Assembly (NCBI GenBank): GCA_029959085.1 | Contig: JARWIR010000010.1 | Location: forward strand, 7,089,001-7,153,000 | Direction of reading: 5' to 3' | DNA from: Nemophila menziesii | Taxonomy: Eukaryota; Streptophyta; Magnoliopsida; Boraginales; Hydrophyllaceae | Length of the DNA: 64,000 nt | Shown here: positions 32,853-44,313 of the stretch, piece after piece | How the letters are laid out: every line of letters begins with the position of its first letter | Numbering within the stretch: position 1 is the stretch's first letter | Position numbers and translations under genes: made by a program | The notes under the pieces: model-generated | What the model saw: only the letters and a program-made list of their open reading frames with translations | Database searches by the model: none | Told to the model about the DNA's origin: nothing

Positions 32853-34465
32853 TGATGTCTCCTTAAATGTTCTTATTTTCGACCCTTAGGAGACATCATT
32901 TTTGGTGTTTATTTAATCAATTCGATAGACTTTTGGACTAAATATGCAATAATATGATTTTCCTCTTTTATTTCTAGCATTTTTGATTTATTAAGCTTTT
33001 GCGCGTAATATTGGTATTTTTAGTGAAGATTTTACAGGTTTTAGATGTTAGCTAGAAGAGGAATCCGAGTAGAAAGTCAAAGATCAAGAGATAGAGTCAA
33101 AACTCAAAGATAAATCCCGAAGATATTATTTTTAGAGCTGAAAATCCATTTTCCAGGCTATAGATTGCTGATTTCGAGGTGCTTAAGCGATGATTTAGCT
33201 GTTGACCTTTGAAGAGAAAACATTCCTTATCGAGTTACGGAACTTTAGCAACTGGAATGAGGTCAATCGGAGTTGTAACGCATCGGGAAAAGCCGTTTTA
33301 GTGAAGGTGTATCAGCAGTTATGGGATTTTGGGCTTAGAATTTGGGCTTGGACATTTAATTAGTGTTTTATTATTAGGTCCAAGCCCTAATCCGTTTTTA
33401 ACCTTATAAAATGAGATTTTGACCTCATTATTTCTTACCTCTCACTTTGTTCTTCAAATCAACTCATCCTTAGAAGAGAGTGTCAACACAATTCACATTC
33501 TGCAAGATTAAAAACACCAGAGAGAAGCAACTGAAGGAAGGAGAAGAAGCTACAAGAGCTGGAGAGGGTCTATATCTCCGTTCGTAGTCATTCCGATTCC
33601 GGAAATTAGGTTCTTTTATCTTTTTAATTCTGTAAACAATATGAATTCCTTTAATTTTAATTTCGTATTTTATTTTAATATGAGCTAAGTTTTCATTAGT
33701 GCTTGAGAACAAACAATGGGTGAATCCCAATTCCTATTAATTAACGAATGTTGAATTTGGGTTTTAATGAATTAAACTAAATTAGGGCTTTTACTCTTTT
33801 CGATAAATTATGAATGTTTACTGTTTTTAGCGTCATGAACTAGGAACAGGTAATAGTATTTAGGCTATTCCAATAAGTGGCAATTGGATCATCCTGACGG
33901 GGGGTTTAAATACGGAACTATTTATTCAATCTAGGATAGAAGTTAATGATTCTGACGAGCTTAGCTAATCCTAGGGCCAATGAGGTAATAACACTTAATC
34001 ATCCAACGGTGGATCATATTTACCCTGACGGGACTAGTGACACTTTAGGATCGCCTTATAGTCCACCCTGACGGGGGTATAAGGAAATTAGAATCCCGAC
34101 CATTGTAATTGACTAATTTAGCCCTTAAACAACATAAGTTAAGAAATAGGATAGGGAGGATCCTTGCGTTCTCAAGTACTACATCTCATATTGCGTTTTC
34201 ACTTATTTTATTTGCGTCTTAGCTTCTACTTACATTTAATTATTTGTCTTTTATTCATTAGCTTTAATCAACAAAACCAAACAAACATTTTATTATCTTT
34301 TACTTTCATAAGTGCATCAATCACTACTTGCTAAACATTGTGATCAACCATCCGTCCTTGGAACGAATCTGTATTATCATACATACTACTTGGGACAACC
34401 GTACACTTGCGGTTGTGGTTCGATTAGCATTTGCATTTATTTTTAGAACACACAAAGGACCACCA
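32853..34465 (+). repeat. Array LTR 3
   Basis: 1613 bp, followed directly by the right target-duplication copy TCTAC. Confidence 0.95.
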
Positions 34466-36247
34466 TCTACATATTCAACTTTCATTGACATATTTGATTC
34501 TAATATAAATCCTCACTCCATTTCACAACCTTTCTCACCTATAATTTCTTCAAATCAACCTCCTCATGAGTCTCATTCAGATACTTCTACTTCTTCTATA
34601 CAGAATTCTTCTTCTTCAAATTCATCTCAACAAATCAATTCAATCCATCCAATGGTTACTAGACTTAAAACAGGATCTTTGAAACCTTCCTATAAGTGTA
34701 GAGCTGCAGTTGTATCTTCTTTAGAGTCTGAACCTGTGTCTTATAGAGAAGCTGCTAAATCTCAATGTTGGTTAGATGCCATGGCTGATGAATACTCAGC
34801 TCTGATGAGTCAAAACACATGGACTCCTGTTCCCAAACCACATGGACGCTCTCCAATCACTTGCAAATGGATTTATAGAATAAAACGCAATGCTGATGGA
34901 TCTATTGCGCGTTATAAAGCTCGTTTGGTAGCTCGAGGTTTTTTGCAAGAGTATGGTGTTGATTACACTGAAACATTCAGCCCAGTAGTTAAGCACCAAA
35001 CTGTGCGAATTATACTCTCCTTAGCTGTTACTTATAACTGGGAAATTAAACAATTGGATGTATCTAATGCCTTTCTTCATGGTTCACTTGAAGAAGAGGT
35101 TTATATGGTGCAACCAACTGGTTTTCTTGACAAAACTCACCCAGATTATGTATGTAAATTAAACAGGTCTCTTTATGGTCTAAAACAAGCCCCTAGAGCT
35201 TGGTACCAGCTTTTAACAGCTTTTCTTATATCTCAAGGCTTTAAAGTAAGTGCTGCAGACACTTCAATGTTTGTCAAAGGCTCAGCTAGCTCTTTGACTG
35301 TTGTTCTTGTTTACGTTGATGATTTTCTAGTCACAGGAGCAAATTCTTCAAGTGTTACTTCTATTCTTGAGGCACTTAAGGCTCGGTTTAAAATGAAGGA
35401 TTTGGGATGTTTGTCCTATTTTCTTGGATTAAATATAACGCGTTCATCTAACTCTATTATTGTGGATCAATCTACATATGCTCTCTCTATCATTGCTAAG
35501 GCTGGCTTACAGGATTGTAACTCATCTCCAACACCTACTATGAATAAATACTCAGTTTTATCCAATCATGATAAACTAGCATTTGAAAATCCCACTCTAT
35601 TTAGAAGTTTGATTGGTGCTTTACAATACCTAACCATAACCAGACCTGACATTGCCTTCTCAGTCAACAAGCTTTGTCAAGCAATGCACTCTCCTACAAA
35701 CATGGATTTTGAAGCCCTAAAACGTCTACTTCGTTATATTAAGGGTACACATCAATATGCTCTAATTTTTTCTGCCTCTTCTCCAGTTTTAAAAGCATAT
35801 TCTGACTCTGATTGGGCAAGCTCTATCTCTGATTAAAAAAGATCAACAACTGGTTACTGTATCTTCTTAGGGTCTAATCTGATTTCTTGGGGATCAAAGA
35901 AGCAATCTACTGTTTCTCGTTCCTCTACTGAAGCTGAATACAGAGCAATGGCTCATGTATCTGCTGAACTTAAGTGGCTTTCGTTTTTACTTAAAAGTTT
36001 GAGCATTGATGCTGGTGTTCCAACTCTTGCGTGTGATAACATCTCAGCTCTTGCTCTTGCCTCAAATCCTGTGTTTCACACTCGTACAAGGCACATTGAT
36101 ATTGATTATCACTTTGTTCGTGAGCAAGTTCAAGCTAAGCTTCTTGTCTTATCTCATGTTCCAAGTAATCACCAGCTTGCTGATGTGTTCACCAAAGGAC
36201 TAGCTTCAACTCCGTTTCTTGCGCTTCTATCCAAATTACCTCTTCAA
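34466..36247 (+). pseudogene. Copia reverse transcriptase-RNase H (one stop)
   Basis: The copia frame resumes after the Ty3-like array. The RT has WLDAMADEYSALMSQNTW, CKWIYRIKRNADGSIARYKA, QLDVSNAFLHG, SLYGLKQAPRAWY and the catalytic YVDDFLVTG (about 35314-35340). RNase H follows: AYSDSDWASS, then STEAEYRAMA, then TRTRHIDIDYHFVRE and HQLADVFTKGL. A single in-frame TAA at 35834-35836 interrupts RNase H, after which the same frame stays open to the 3' end. The RT itself is uninterrupted but has no gag, protease or integrase core upstream. Any frame starting inside the preceding LTR sequence is a chance fusion. Confidence 0.93.
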
Positions 36248-36269
36248 CTACAGCTTAGCTTGAGGGGGA

Positions 36270-36467
36270 TGATAAGTATAACAACCACATGACAGCTAGC
36301 AAAACAGAATTGGAGTTAGAAGAATCAAAGTTAGTTACAGATAGTTAGATACACTAAAGTGTAAGTATAGACAATGATCTGTAATGTATATATACAATTG
36401 ATTGTGTTAATAAAATTCATTTTTTCCTCTCATCTCTATAATCTTCTTTACTCTCTCTTGTTTATCA
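36270..36467 (+). repeat. Copia 3' LTR
   Basis: 198 bp, matching the 5' LTR except T at 36421. Target duplication GTATA follows at 36468-36472. Confidence 0.95.
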
Positions 36468-37515
36468 GTATATACCTGAAGATGTAATCATATTAATTTC
36501 AGTCACATTGCCAGTTAAGTCATTGATGCGATTCAGGTGCGTTTGTAAATCTTGGTATGATTTAATTCGAAGCCCTAAATTCATTGAAATGCACCAACTT
36601 TACACAAAACACAAAAAGAATGAATCTATCCTAATTTAGCGTATGAAAACTCATCGCAAAACAGTATTGTCATTTCTTTCATATGATACGCTCGATGTTA
36701 TTTCACCAGATCTTGAGATGCCTACACTGGATTTCGATCCTGACAATAGAAGATTTCATGTTTCAAACCCTTGTAATGGGTTAATGTTATTAGTATCGTA
36801 TGATACAACTACCTTAATTTTATGTAACCCAGCAACTAGGGAATTTAAACATCTTCCTCCTCATCCAATCCCCTATGAAGATGGAGATCGTAAGAATAAT
36901 CTGTTTGTGGGCAAATTCGCATTGGGTTTTGATTCAAAGAAAGATGAATACAAAGCATTTGTTGAGTACTAATTCATGGAGACAAATCAAGCCTGATGAA
37001 AGGGGTATATATAGTAACGTTAATCAAGGGATACCGTGTAATGGAGCATTGCATTGGATTGTTAGAGAATTTGAGATTGATGAAGATAATATTATAGTTT
37101 GTTTTGATATGAGCAATGAGGTGTTTCAAGACATAAAGCTTCCTCAAGCTATCCCTCAAAGTTATAACGTTAACAATAATCTCACAATTGTAAATGATTG
37201 CCTAGCTTTCTTTACATTCACATGTTTCAATTTTGATGAAGAACCAAAATATGTGGATATAAAGTGGTGGAATCTTGGACTAAACTATTCTCAATTTCTG
37301 ATATTCAAAACACATATAATTGGTGGTATCCTCGTTTGCTATGGAAAAATGAAGCCATACTTATCGAAACCAAAACCGAAACAGAAACTAGGGAAGAGAA
37401 AAGGAAACTGTTATCATGTGCTCTTGACACTCATAATATGACCGGTACAAGATTAATGGATGATCATAAGTTAAATGGAGTTATGGTTTACAAGGAGAGT
37501 TTGTACTCTTCTTGA

Positions 37516-38300
37516 TGCTTTTATGAGCTATTAGATTGAATGTTATGTTGAATTTTACTGTATTGCTCAATCTATCCAAACTTGTTTTTAATGTTTGATC
37601 TTGTCCATAGTTTGCATTTTAGTGTTAATCATTGCAGCCAATTCACGAGAAAAATTTAGTCTAATTGTATGTTCATGTGAGGATTATTGGCGATCTAATC
37701 AAATTATAACATGTGTTTTCGCAAGTTGTACATATATAACATATACCCGTAGAAAAAAACACTTATGTAATTTCTATTATTTCCCATAAGTCCATAACTA
37801 AAGGACCAAATACCAATGGTTTTATCTACGCTTTTAATTATTGAAATTGGCGGGCAGGGAAAATGAGACATTCCAGTTTAAGATCTGCTCAACTAATAAG
37901 CAAATGCAGTGCAATCTGACATTTCTTTAGGCTAATATTTGTACACAAAGTTTTATTATTCTTTGATTAGCTCAATTGCACATAGTCTTAATTTCTCTTT
38001 TAAGCAATACAAATATGAAACTAAGTCAATAATTTCGAGACTAAAATGACACATCTTAGTACTTCATCAATTTTGGTTTCCCTTTTAAGCGATACAAATT
38101 TAAATCAAATCAATGTTTTCAAGTTCAAAGTGACTCTCCAATATTATTATTAGGTTACTTGACCGTTTATTTAAATTATTTGAATTTTTGTATGACACAT
38201 TTGATTATTCATTCTTAAGTGTACTTTTGGCATCTTTAGTCCATGTAAGGAAATTTTTGTGAAGGAAGAGTGAATCAGAGGGTAAAATGAAGTCTATTAC
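37516..38300. other. 3' flank of the broken F-box gene
   Basis: It begins with a 3' UTR whose ACTGTATTGCTC, TTTGCATTTTAG and TTAATCATTGCAGCCA blocks also occur just inside and after the coding end of the paralogue (50795-50896). The rest is AT-rich with no gene. Confidence 0.6.
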
Positions 38301-39069
38301 CACTACAAGAAAACAGAGAAAAAACGACGCTATTTTTGGCTTTCGGCGACGCAAACGACGCGTCCCTAAAAATTTTGCCGACGCGCTACGCGGCGTCGTC
38401 TATGCGACCGTCGCTTTTATATTGACGACGCTTTTAGCAACGCGTCTCTATAAAGCTGTGATATTAGGGACGCATATTACAAAGCGTCGTTTATTACTAT
38501 AGCGTCGCCAATTGGTTATGAGCATTGCGAACGCTATGTCTCTCCGCGTCGACAATTTAGTAGGATATATGTTGACGCTAATCAGACTTGCGTCCCCAAT
38601 GTCATAAAGTAAATGGCGACGCTTCTTGCTATGCGTCGGTATCACAGAAAATCATTTACATTAGTTTTTTAGACCAATATTTTCGAATACATCCTAAATA
38701 CAAATTCATAATAAAAAACGAGAAATATAGTTTAACCAAGTCCATTATCACATGCACAATTATATTATTACATTAGTCAAAGTATTTAAATCAAACACAT
38801 TGAAACACTGGACAAATCATCGAGAGCTATTATATCTAAGATGAATGATATTTATTAATCAATTCTTGAGGTTTTCTTAGTAATTTAAATAAATTTCAAA
38901 AAATATTACAACAAGTTAAAGTTGCAAACTCTAAGCATCTAACTCTCATAGAAAAAAACTCTACTCTTAGAACAATAGGATTCTGCCAATTTGCTATGAG
39001 GTCCCTGTTTCTTCAAAATTGCAGAATTTAATAATATATAGCTTTCTCCGGGACTGCAGACAACTTTGA

Positions 39070-39182
39070 GAAGCGATCAAGACCAAGCTTCATTTAATGA
39101 GCATACTCCACTGAACCACAAAAGAAAAGCATTAAGCTTCATTTAATGAGCATACTCCACTGAACCACAAAAGAAAAGCATT
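39070..39182. repeat. Tandem duplication, about 49-bp unit, two copies
   Basis: AAGCTTCATTTAATGAGC...AAAGAAAAGCATTA is present twice in a row within the CACTA-like element. Confidence 0.9.
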
Positions 39183-39904
39183 AGATCATTCGTACTTATG
39201 AAACAACTCATAATAAAAACATACGCTATGTGCCGAGTCGTTCCAATCATGTGAAAAGACACAATTCTCACCCTTTAAACATGCCTCGTGAACAAAGAAC
39301 TTTGAAATTACCCTGAATCCATCAAAAGCATGTTAATAAAATGATATATTATATCACATGACCAAAGGAAGGAAACAAGAGAAAACTTTGAGAAACTCTA
39401 AACCTACAATTTCAATCACAGGATCGATGTTAGCTCATACATTAATAGAAAGTCAAACACATCAGACAGAAAATTGCATAACTATCAAACCTCCCGAAAG
39501 GCTAAAAATTGATCCACAAACCATAAATTGACCAAAGTTTCTATATAACCACTCCATTTAAATTGATAAAACTTAAATGAATATGCAAATTGATCCATAA
39601 AAATGATCGATTAATCATGAAAAATAAAGCCGCCAAGCAGATATATGAATGAAAATTGAAAAAAATCATATGATATTCCAATATCTAATTATATAAATGA
39701 AAATGCATAGATCAAGCATTCATATAATCCATACATAACTAAGCTAGGCACTTTAATTTAGGAATAAGAAAATTCATATGAAACCGTAGTGAAAGTGTAA
39801 TGATCAAATTACCTGCTGATTCTATGAAGATGAACAGTGAAAGAATGAGAGTAGATTTCACTATTTGGTCGAACAAATGAGATGATAGAGGCAAAAGCAA
39901 GCGA

Positions 39905-40560
39905 CACTTGCTCACCCCCTCCATCTGCAAATCTCAGCCATCTCCTTCACACCACCTAGCCGCCTCCTTTTCTCAACCAATAAGACCAACTCATCCAATC
40001 TCCCCACCTTTCCAACCCATCTCTACAATGCTGCCAAATAGCCATCCTTCACCATACCAGGCCGCCACCTCTGTCACCAGTCCAGGCGGCCATCTCATTC
40101 GCCTTACCATCATCACGGCGGCGAAGTTTAAGAACCGGCGATGGTTTTTGGGCCCAACGGTCTGTTTCGATCCAAGCGCTGTTCAGACCCGTTGGCTATT
40201 CAAGCCCACAATACTAAGATGTCGCTGCAGAGCCTGAGCCCACTTCACCCATCTCCATGTCCGCCGAGAAGCCATCCTCCCAAACAACTACCGCCGCGCC
40301 CCCTCCTCCACAGCCTGGCCCAGTACGCGATTCATCTCCTTCAACCCATCGAGCAGCCATCTCCTATCCCAACCTCCAATCCATCTCCTACATCGAACAA
40401 CCATCTCCACCAAGACATCATTCTTCCTCTACAGCCCTCACCCTTCCTAGCCTTCAAACAAACCCCAACCAATCCAGCCGGCGTCCTTCTTTTGCGAGTC
40501 AGGTGCATTTGTAAATCAGCCCACACACACTCCTTTTGGGCCAGGCCCAAATATTAGTAG
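39905..40560 (+). other. C-rich core segment, possibly captured DNA
   Basis: Cytosine-rich DNA stands out from the surrounding AT-rich sequence. Overlapping open frames (about 40141-40557 and 39908-40237) are rich in Pro, Ser and His with low-complexity text such as HPSPCPPRSHPP. No domain is recognised, and the frames probably reflect base composition. It could be a captured gene piece (Pack-CACTA) or the element's own leader. The segment ends near CAGGTGCATTTGTAAATC (40500-40517), close to an F-box gene word (CAGGTGCGTTTGTAAAT). Confidence 0.35.
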
Positions 40561-41178
40561 CAGAGGCATATGATGTTTTGCGTCTTTATCTTGACATTTT
40601 TATTTTTTATTAATGTGTTAGATTTTTTCTTTCACAATTTTATCTACGGTTTTCTTTTAACGAAACAGGTGTGTCAATAATGACGCTCATGTAGATGTGT
40701 CCCTATTTAGCGTATAAACATCGACGCTTATGAAGTTGTGTCCCTAGTTAGGGTGTCAATGTCGACGCTCATGTAGTCACGTCTCTATTTAGTGTGTCAA
40801 GCGTCCCAAATTAGGGTGTCAATAGCGACGCTCATGTAGCTGCGTCCCGATTTAGTGTGTCAACATCGACGTTTATGTATATTGCGTCTTTAAAAACTAA
40901 AAAAATGACGCGTGTAACGAAAGCGTCCCCTATTAATGGTATATAGGGACGCATCAAAGATAGCGTCGCTATACATAAATTTCAAGACGCTTTTATTTTC
41001 GCGTCAGTATTTATAATTTTTTTAAGGACGCTATCGCGGCGCGTCGCTAAAAAACCGTCGCTAAATGACTGTTTTCTTGTAATATTTATGGATTTGCTTT
41101 ATTAATTTGTTTTCCATTCAAAATTGGCTATTAACTATTAAGCGCATTACAAAACTAATGATCGCAAGGTATAACAGA

Positions 41179-41294
41179 CTTTTTTTTTGTTACATAGGAT
41201 AGCCACTTCGGATTTGGAGTCATTGATTCGGTTCGAACCTGCATCACTAGATAGGATGACCAAAACCTTGGTTAGTGAGTTAATCCCAACTGGT
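41179..41294 (-). mobile_element. tRNA-derived SINE
   Basis: On the minus strand it opens ACCAGTTGGGATTAAC (A-box-like), has a polymerase III B box GGTTCGAACC (41230-41239), and ends ATGTAACAAAAAAAA. TAACAGA flanks it (41172-41178 and 41295-41301), a 7-bp target duplication. Its length of about 116 bp suits a short tRNA-type SINE. Confidence 0.7.
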
Positions 41295-41301
41295 TAACAG
41301 A

Positions 41302-43084
41302 ATTTTTTTATGAAAAGAACAAAGTTTTACCGATGATCTAAATATAGCATATAGCAACATGCTAAGCTGAAAAAACGGATTGAGAGCTTAGGTGATTCTA
41401 TTTTTTTTGGGTCATAAAAGAAAACTAGAATGTATGACATCATTAAATTTAAAATTTAGAAAATTAAAACATCCAACACGTGAGACATCATCACCCATCT
41501 TGATCATCCTTCTACGATGATTAATCTCCGTTTTTCTTTTCTTGTTGGTCACTAAGTTTACTCACAAGTGTTGGTTTTAGTGTTCTTGAAGACTACTTGG
41601 TCACCATACCCATAACTTGGGCTCTCCTCTGTTTATTTTCTTTTATTTTTATTTTGGTGTACAGTTCTCAATGCTTGTTTATCCGCTGCATGGCTCTGGT
41701 ATATTTCTCTTGGCTCTATTAACCTCAAGTCCTTACTGGGTTATGGCAATTGGGATATTTTTATGGCGCCAACGGAGGCGTTCTGTATTTTCTGGGGGTT
41801 TTACGAGGCTCTCCTCGTATTTCTTTCTAAGTATCTCAATGTTACTCCTATTAATCTTGACGAAGTTGTATATGTATGAGAATGATCAGATGATCATGAC
41901 TGTGTTGGTCAAATGAGATTTTACCGAAGTGATGACCATATTAACGATGACAGCGGGTGACTCATTTTAAAGAAATGATTCTCGAATATTTTGATACGTT
42001 TATTCTATTTAACGTAATATATTCATCTGGTTAAAATCATTTTAAATTGAATGAGAAATTGAGTCATAGAATTTGAAGAAATTAAAATAGAAAAAATATA
42101 ATAATACATGTTATTTATTTTATTTTTTCGTTTGGTCATGAAGTTAAGCAAAGCAAGGAAAAAAAAGAAAAAAAAGACTGTTGGGCTGAGGGTTCAAACT
42201 TGGGCATCCAGGCTGGTGGGCTTTTGGACCAGACATTCATACCATCTGGACCAGCCTATGCTTTGGTCTTCAAACATTGTGTCTTTTAATATACCGTATC
42301 TTTAAATGAACCATCGCAACTCTTTGCCAAATCCACCTTTTCATCTTCTATAAATAGTTGGCCAACTCAACCATTTTATGCATTCATTTCTTGAAAGCAT
42401 TAAAATTATAATAGAGAGATAGAAAGAAGATGCATTATTAAGTTTGTTGAAATTTTTAAGAATTCGTGTGTCAGTTTCTTTTGAATAGTTTTGTCGTTGT
42501 ATCCTGGAGGTTGAAGCCAACCAACGTAAGACACCGGTACTTGGCCTAAATACCTTAAAGACATCGGATTCAATCCGAGCCTCGACAAGTAACGTTATTT
42601 ATTTATTTACTTTTATTATATTTCTGCATTAGTGTTTATATTGTTTACTAGTTTATACAAATAAAACACAACAGACTGAAAATTGGGTTGGTCCAGCTTC
42701 AACTTGTAAACTTATACCTAGGATGATATTAATTTTATTTGGAATCGATGGAAACCCTGCACTAGTAACATGCAAAGTAATTGCAGGGATGCGCTGGAGT
42801 TCTTTGCCAACCTGGAGTGTGAATCATGGATTGATGTCAATTATAAAGTGAAAGGGTTTAACATGCATATGTTTTATAATGATCGGTATGGTCATCTTCT
42901 CTTTCAATACCTTTTTTTATCAACAAGAAATTTTATAGCACTTTACTTTGTTCATACATTTATGAGCACTCAAACCTGAGCCTCTATATAACAGATAGGA
43001 TGAAAAGAAACTACATTATCTATTACAAATTAAAACAGATTACATTTAATGACACAAATTTAAACAACTTTAAAGACATTTTGC
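41302..43084. other. Unclassified region with one promoter-like site
   Basis: No recognised gene. A hydrophobic 99-codon frame (41617-41916) has no known domain. A perfect TATAAATA at 42349-42356 is followed by a leader-like stretch to about 42600, which could be an LTR or promoter relic. The region 42770-42979 has a short open frame without recognisable similarity. Confidence 0.35.
42349..42356 (+). promoter_or_regulatory. TATA-box-like site
   Basis: TATAAATA in the context CTTCTATAAATAGTTGG. No gene that it would drive is recognised downstream. Confidence 0.3.
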
Positions 43085-44313
43085 AACTTCCAATTAGCTG
43101 CAAGAATTAAACTCTCGTCTTTCACTTTAAACTTCCTCTTGTCCTTGCTCCTTATTTACAGGCAATACATAATATTGTGCACAACCTGCTCTTCATTCAT
43201 TACTTTACCCTTGTTCATTACTTTACCCTTGTGTATATTGGCGTTACGGTTACTCCATATTTGATATATAAAAGCTATGAACCAACCCGAATAAATTGTC
43301 TACATAAAATTATCCTTAGCCCTCAGTAATATGAAATCCATTAGCTCATCCCAAGAAGTAAGAATCGGCATCTAAACATCACACAACAAAAAGCATTTAT
43401 ATAGCACTCGTTTAGTCCAAGAGCATAACACAAAGAGATAGTCTGTGTCTTCAATAGAAGCATGACAGAACACACACATTGTATCACTCTGTACTCCCCA
43501 CTCCATCATCCTAGCCTTAGTAGGTAACCTATTCAGGCTAGCTAACCAAGCACAAAAGGAGTTTTTTGGTATATTCATGGAATTCCATACTACTCTTGTC
43601 CATTCTAAAATCTGACCATGATCAATCAACTCATTCATTGTCTTCTTGAATGAGAATTTTTCTTTAATACTCGCTCTCCACATAAAATTATCCTCACCTA
43701 AATTAAGAGCATGCATAGCCTCAGCTATACCACTGAGGTGGTAAATGCCATCTTCCCCTTATATAACAGCTCTAAACTGTTTTGTTGAGCCATATAGAGC
43801 TATAGTGCGTATCCCTCTTAAGGAACTTATTAACATTTCCACCTCTTAACCACCTATCCCAAAAAATATATGTATGAGCACCATTATTTACCTTGTGGGT
43901 AATGAAATCATAAGCAGGTTCTCTCAACTATAGTATTTTCTTCCATGTCCAGGCCAAGTCTTGCTTGATAGAAAACTTCCATATACGCTCATTCTTGAAA
44001 ACATTATGATGAGCCCATTGACTAAGCAGATTTGTACTCCTCTTATACATTCTCCAAAACACACTCAACAGGCACACCTTGTTCAAAATCTCAATATTTG
44101 TCAAATTTAGACCACCAAAAGCTTTACCTTTATATATTTCCACCCATTAAACTCTTGCTCCCTTAGCACCCTCTAGGTTGCCTTTCCAAAGAAAACATGA
44201 GAGCTTTTGATTCACTTAATATATAACATATTTTGGCAAGAAAAATACTTTACACCAATATAAAATCTTACTAATTAACACAATTTTATTAAGCTCTAAC
44301 CTACCTGCATAGG
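43085..44313 (-). pseudogene. LINE ORF2 C-terminal remnant (minus strand)
   Basis: Read on the minus strand from 44313, it starts YAGRLEL, passes ILYWCKVFFLPKYVI and KAFGGLNLTNIEILNKVCLL (about 44120), and reaches a zinc-binding RT-associated domain (43716-43372) with IPKNSFCAWLASLNRLPTKA and CVFCHASIEDTDYLFVLC. It then gives IWSNRNANIHKGK (about 43245). A 17-bp tandem duplication of ATTACTTTACCCTTGTTC lies at 43199-43231. The RT core is missing because an LTR replaces it at 44314. Stops break the reading. Confidence 0.8.

Larger units (their letters stand above)
21359..34465 (+). mobile_element. Tandem Ty3-like array: three LTRs, two bodies
   Basis: The order is LTR (21359-22971), body (22972-27105), LTR (27106-28718), body (28719-32852), LTR (32853-34465). 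Each LTR is 1613 bp and each body 4134 bp, with a repeat period of exactly 5747 bp. I noticed only one base difference between bodies (A at 26463, G at 32210). The target site TCTAC (21354-21358 and 34466-34470) flanks the whole array, so it occupies one insertion site. Each body has a tRNA-Asp-type primer site, one 416-codon frame and a polypurine tract, but no protease, polymerase or integrase. The element is non-autonomous. Confidence 0.95.
20706..36467 (+). mobile_element. Ty1/copia LTR retrotransposon, internally deleted and interrupted
   Basis: Two 198-bp LTRs (20706-20903 and 36270-36467) begin TGATAAG and end TTTATCA. They differ by one base that I can see (C at 20857, T at 36421). 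A TGGTATCAG primer site for initiator tRNA-Met follows the left LTR (20904-20912). A purine tract (CTTGAGGGGGA) precedes the right LTR. The body is short: the leader jumps near 20960-21000 straight into the integrase C-terminal part, so gag, protease and the integrase core are missing. A 13.1-kb Ty3-like array interrupts it at 21359-34465. The near-identical LTRs indicate a young insertion. Confidence 0.95.
20645..37515 (+). pseudogene. F-box/F-box-associated gene split by nested retrotransposons
   Basis: The first 61 bases (20645-20705) and 36473-37515 are the two halves of one F-box gene, close to the paralogue at 49824-50879. F-box proteins select targets for SCF ubiquitin ligases. The left half encodes MNALQSFIEKKFMAMDHMK; the right half resumes with PEDVIILIS and the F-box. 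A copia element with a GTATA duplication sits between them. Further damage: a TAG near residue 85 (around 36637), loss of about 17 codons and a stop near 36970, and a frame change near 37265. The right half keeps GIPCNGALHWIV and IIVCFDMSNEVFQDIKLPQA, then a full C-terminus ending MVYKESLYSS. The gene cannot make protein. Confidence 0.9.
38301..41084. mobile_element. Non-autonomous CACTA-like element
   Basis: The left end is CACTACAAGAAAACAG. The right end read in reverse is TATTACAAGAAAACAG, the same 16 bases with two C-to-T changes. Many GACGC/GCGTC(G/C)CTA words form subterminal repeats at about 38328-38640 and 40665-41070. This family differs from the 6117 element, whose repeats are CGACGAC-based. 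I could not confirm a 3-bp target duplication (TAC left, TTT right). There is no transposase. The core has a C-rich segment (39905-40560) of foreign-looking composition. Confidence 0.8.

Noticed and set aside
34328..34465. An apparent longer start for the copia RT frame inside the Ty3-like LTR.
   Set aside because: It is a chance read-through. The copia frame truly continues from the sequence before 21359, across the insertion.
36473..37515. The right half of the F-box locus as an active gene.
   Set aside because: The start is separated by about 15.8 kb of retrotransposon, and there are internal stops, a deletion and a frame change.
41617..41916. A hydrophobic 99-codon frame that could be a small membrane protein.
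   Set aside because: T-rich DNA favours such frames. There is no conserved motif, no signal for a transcript and no paralogue in the window.
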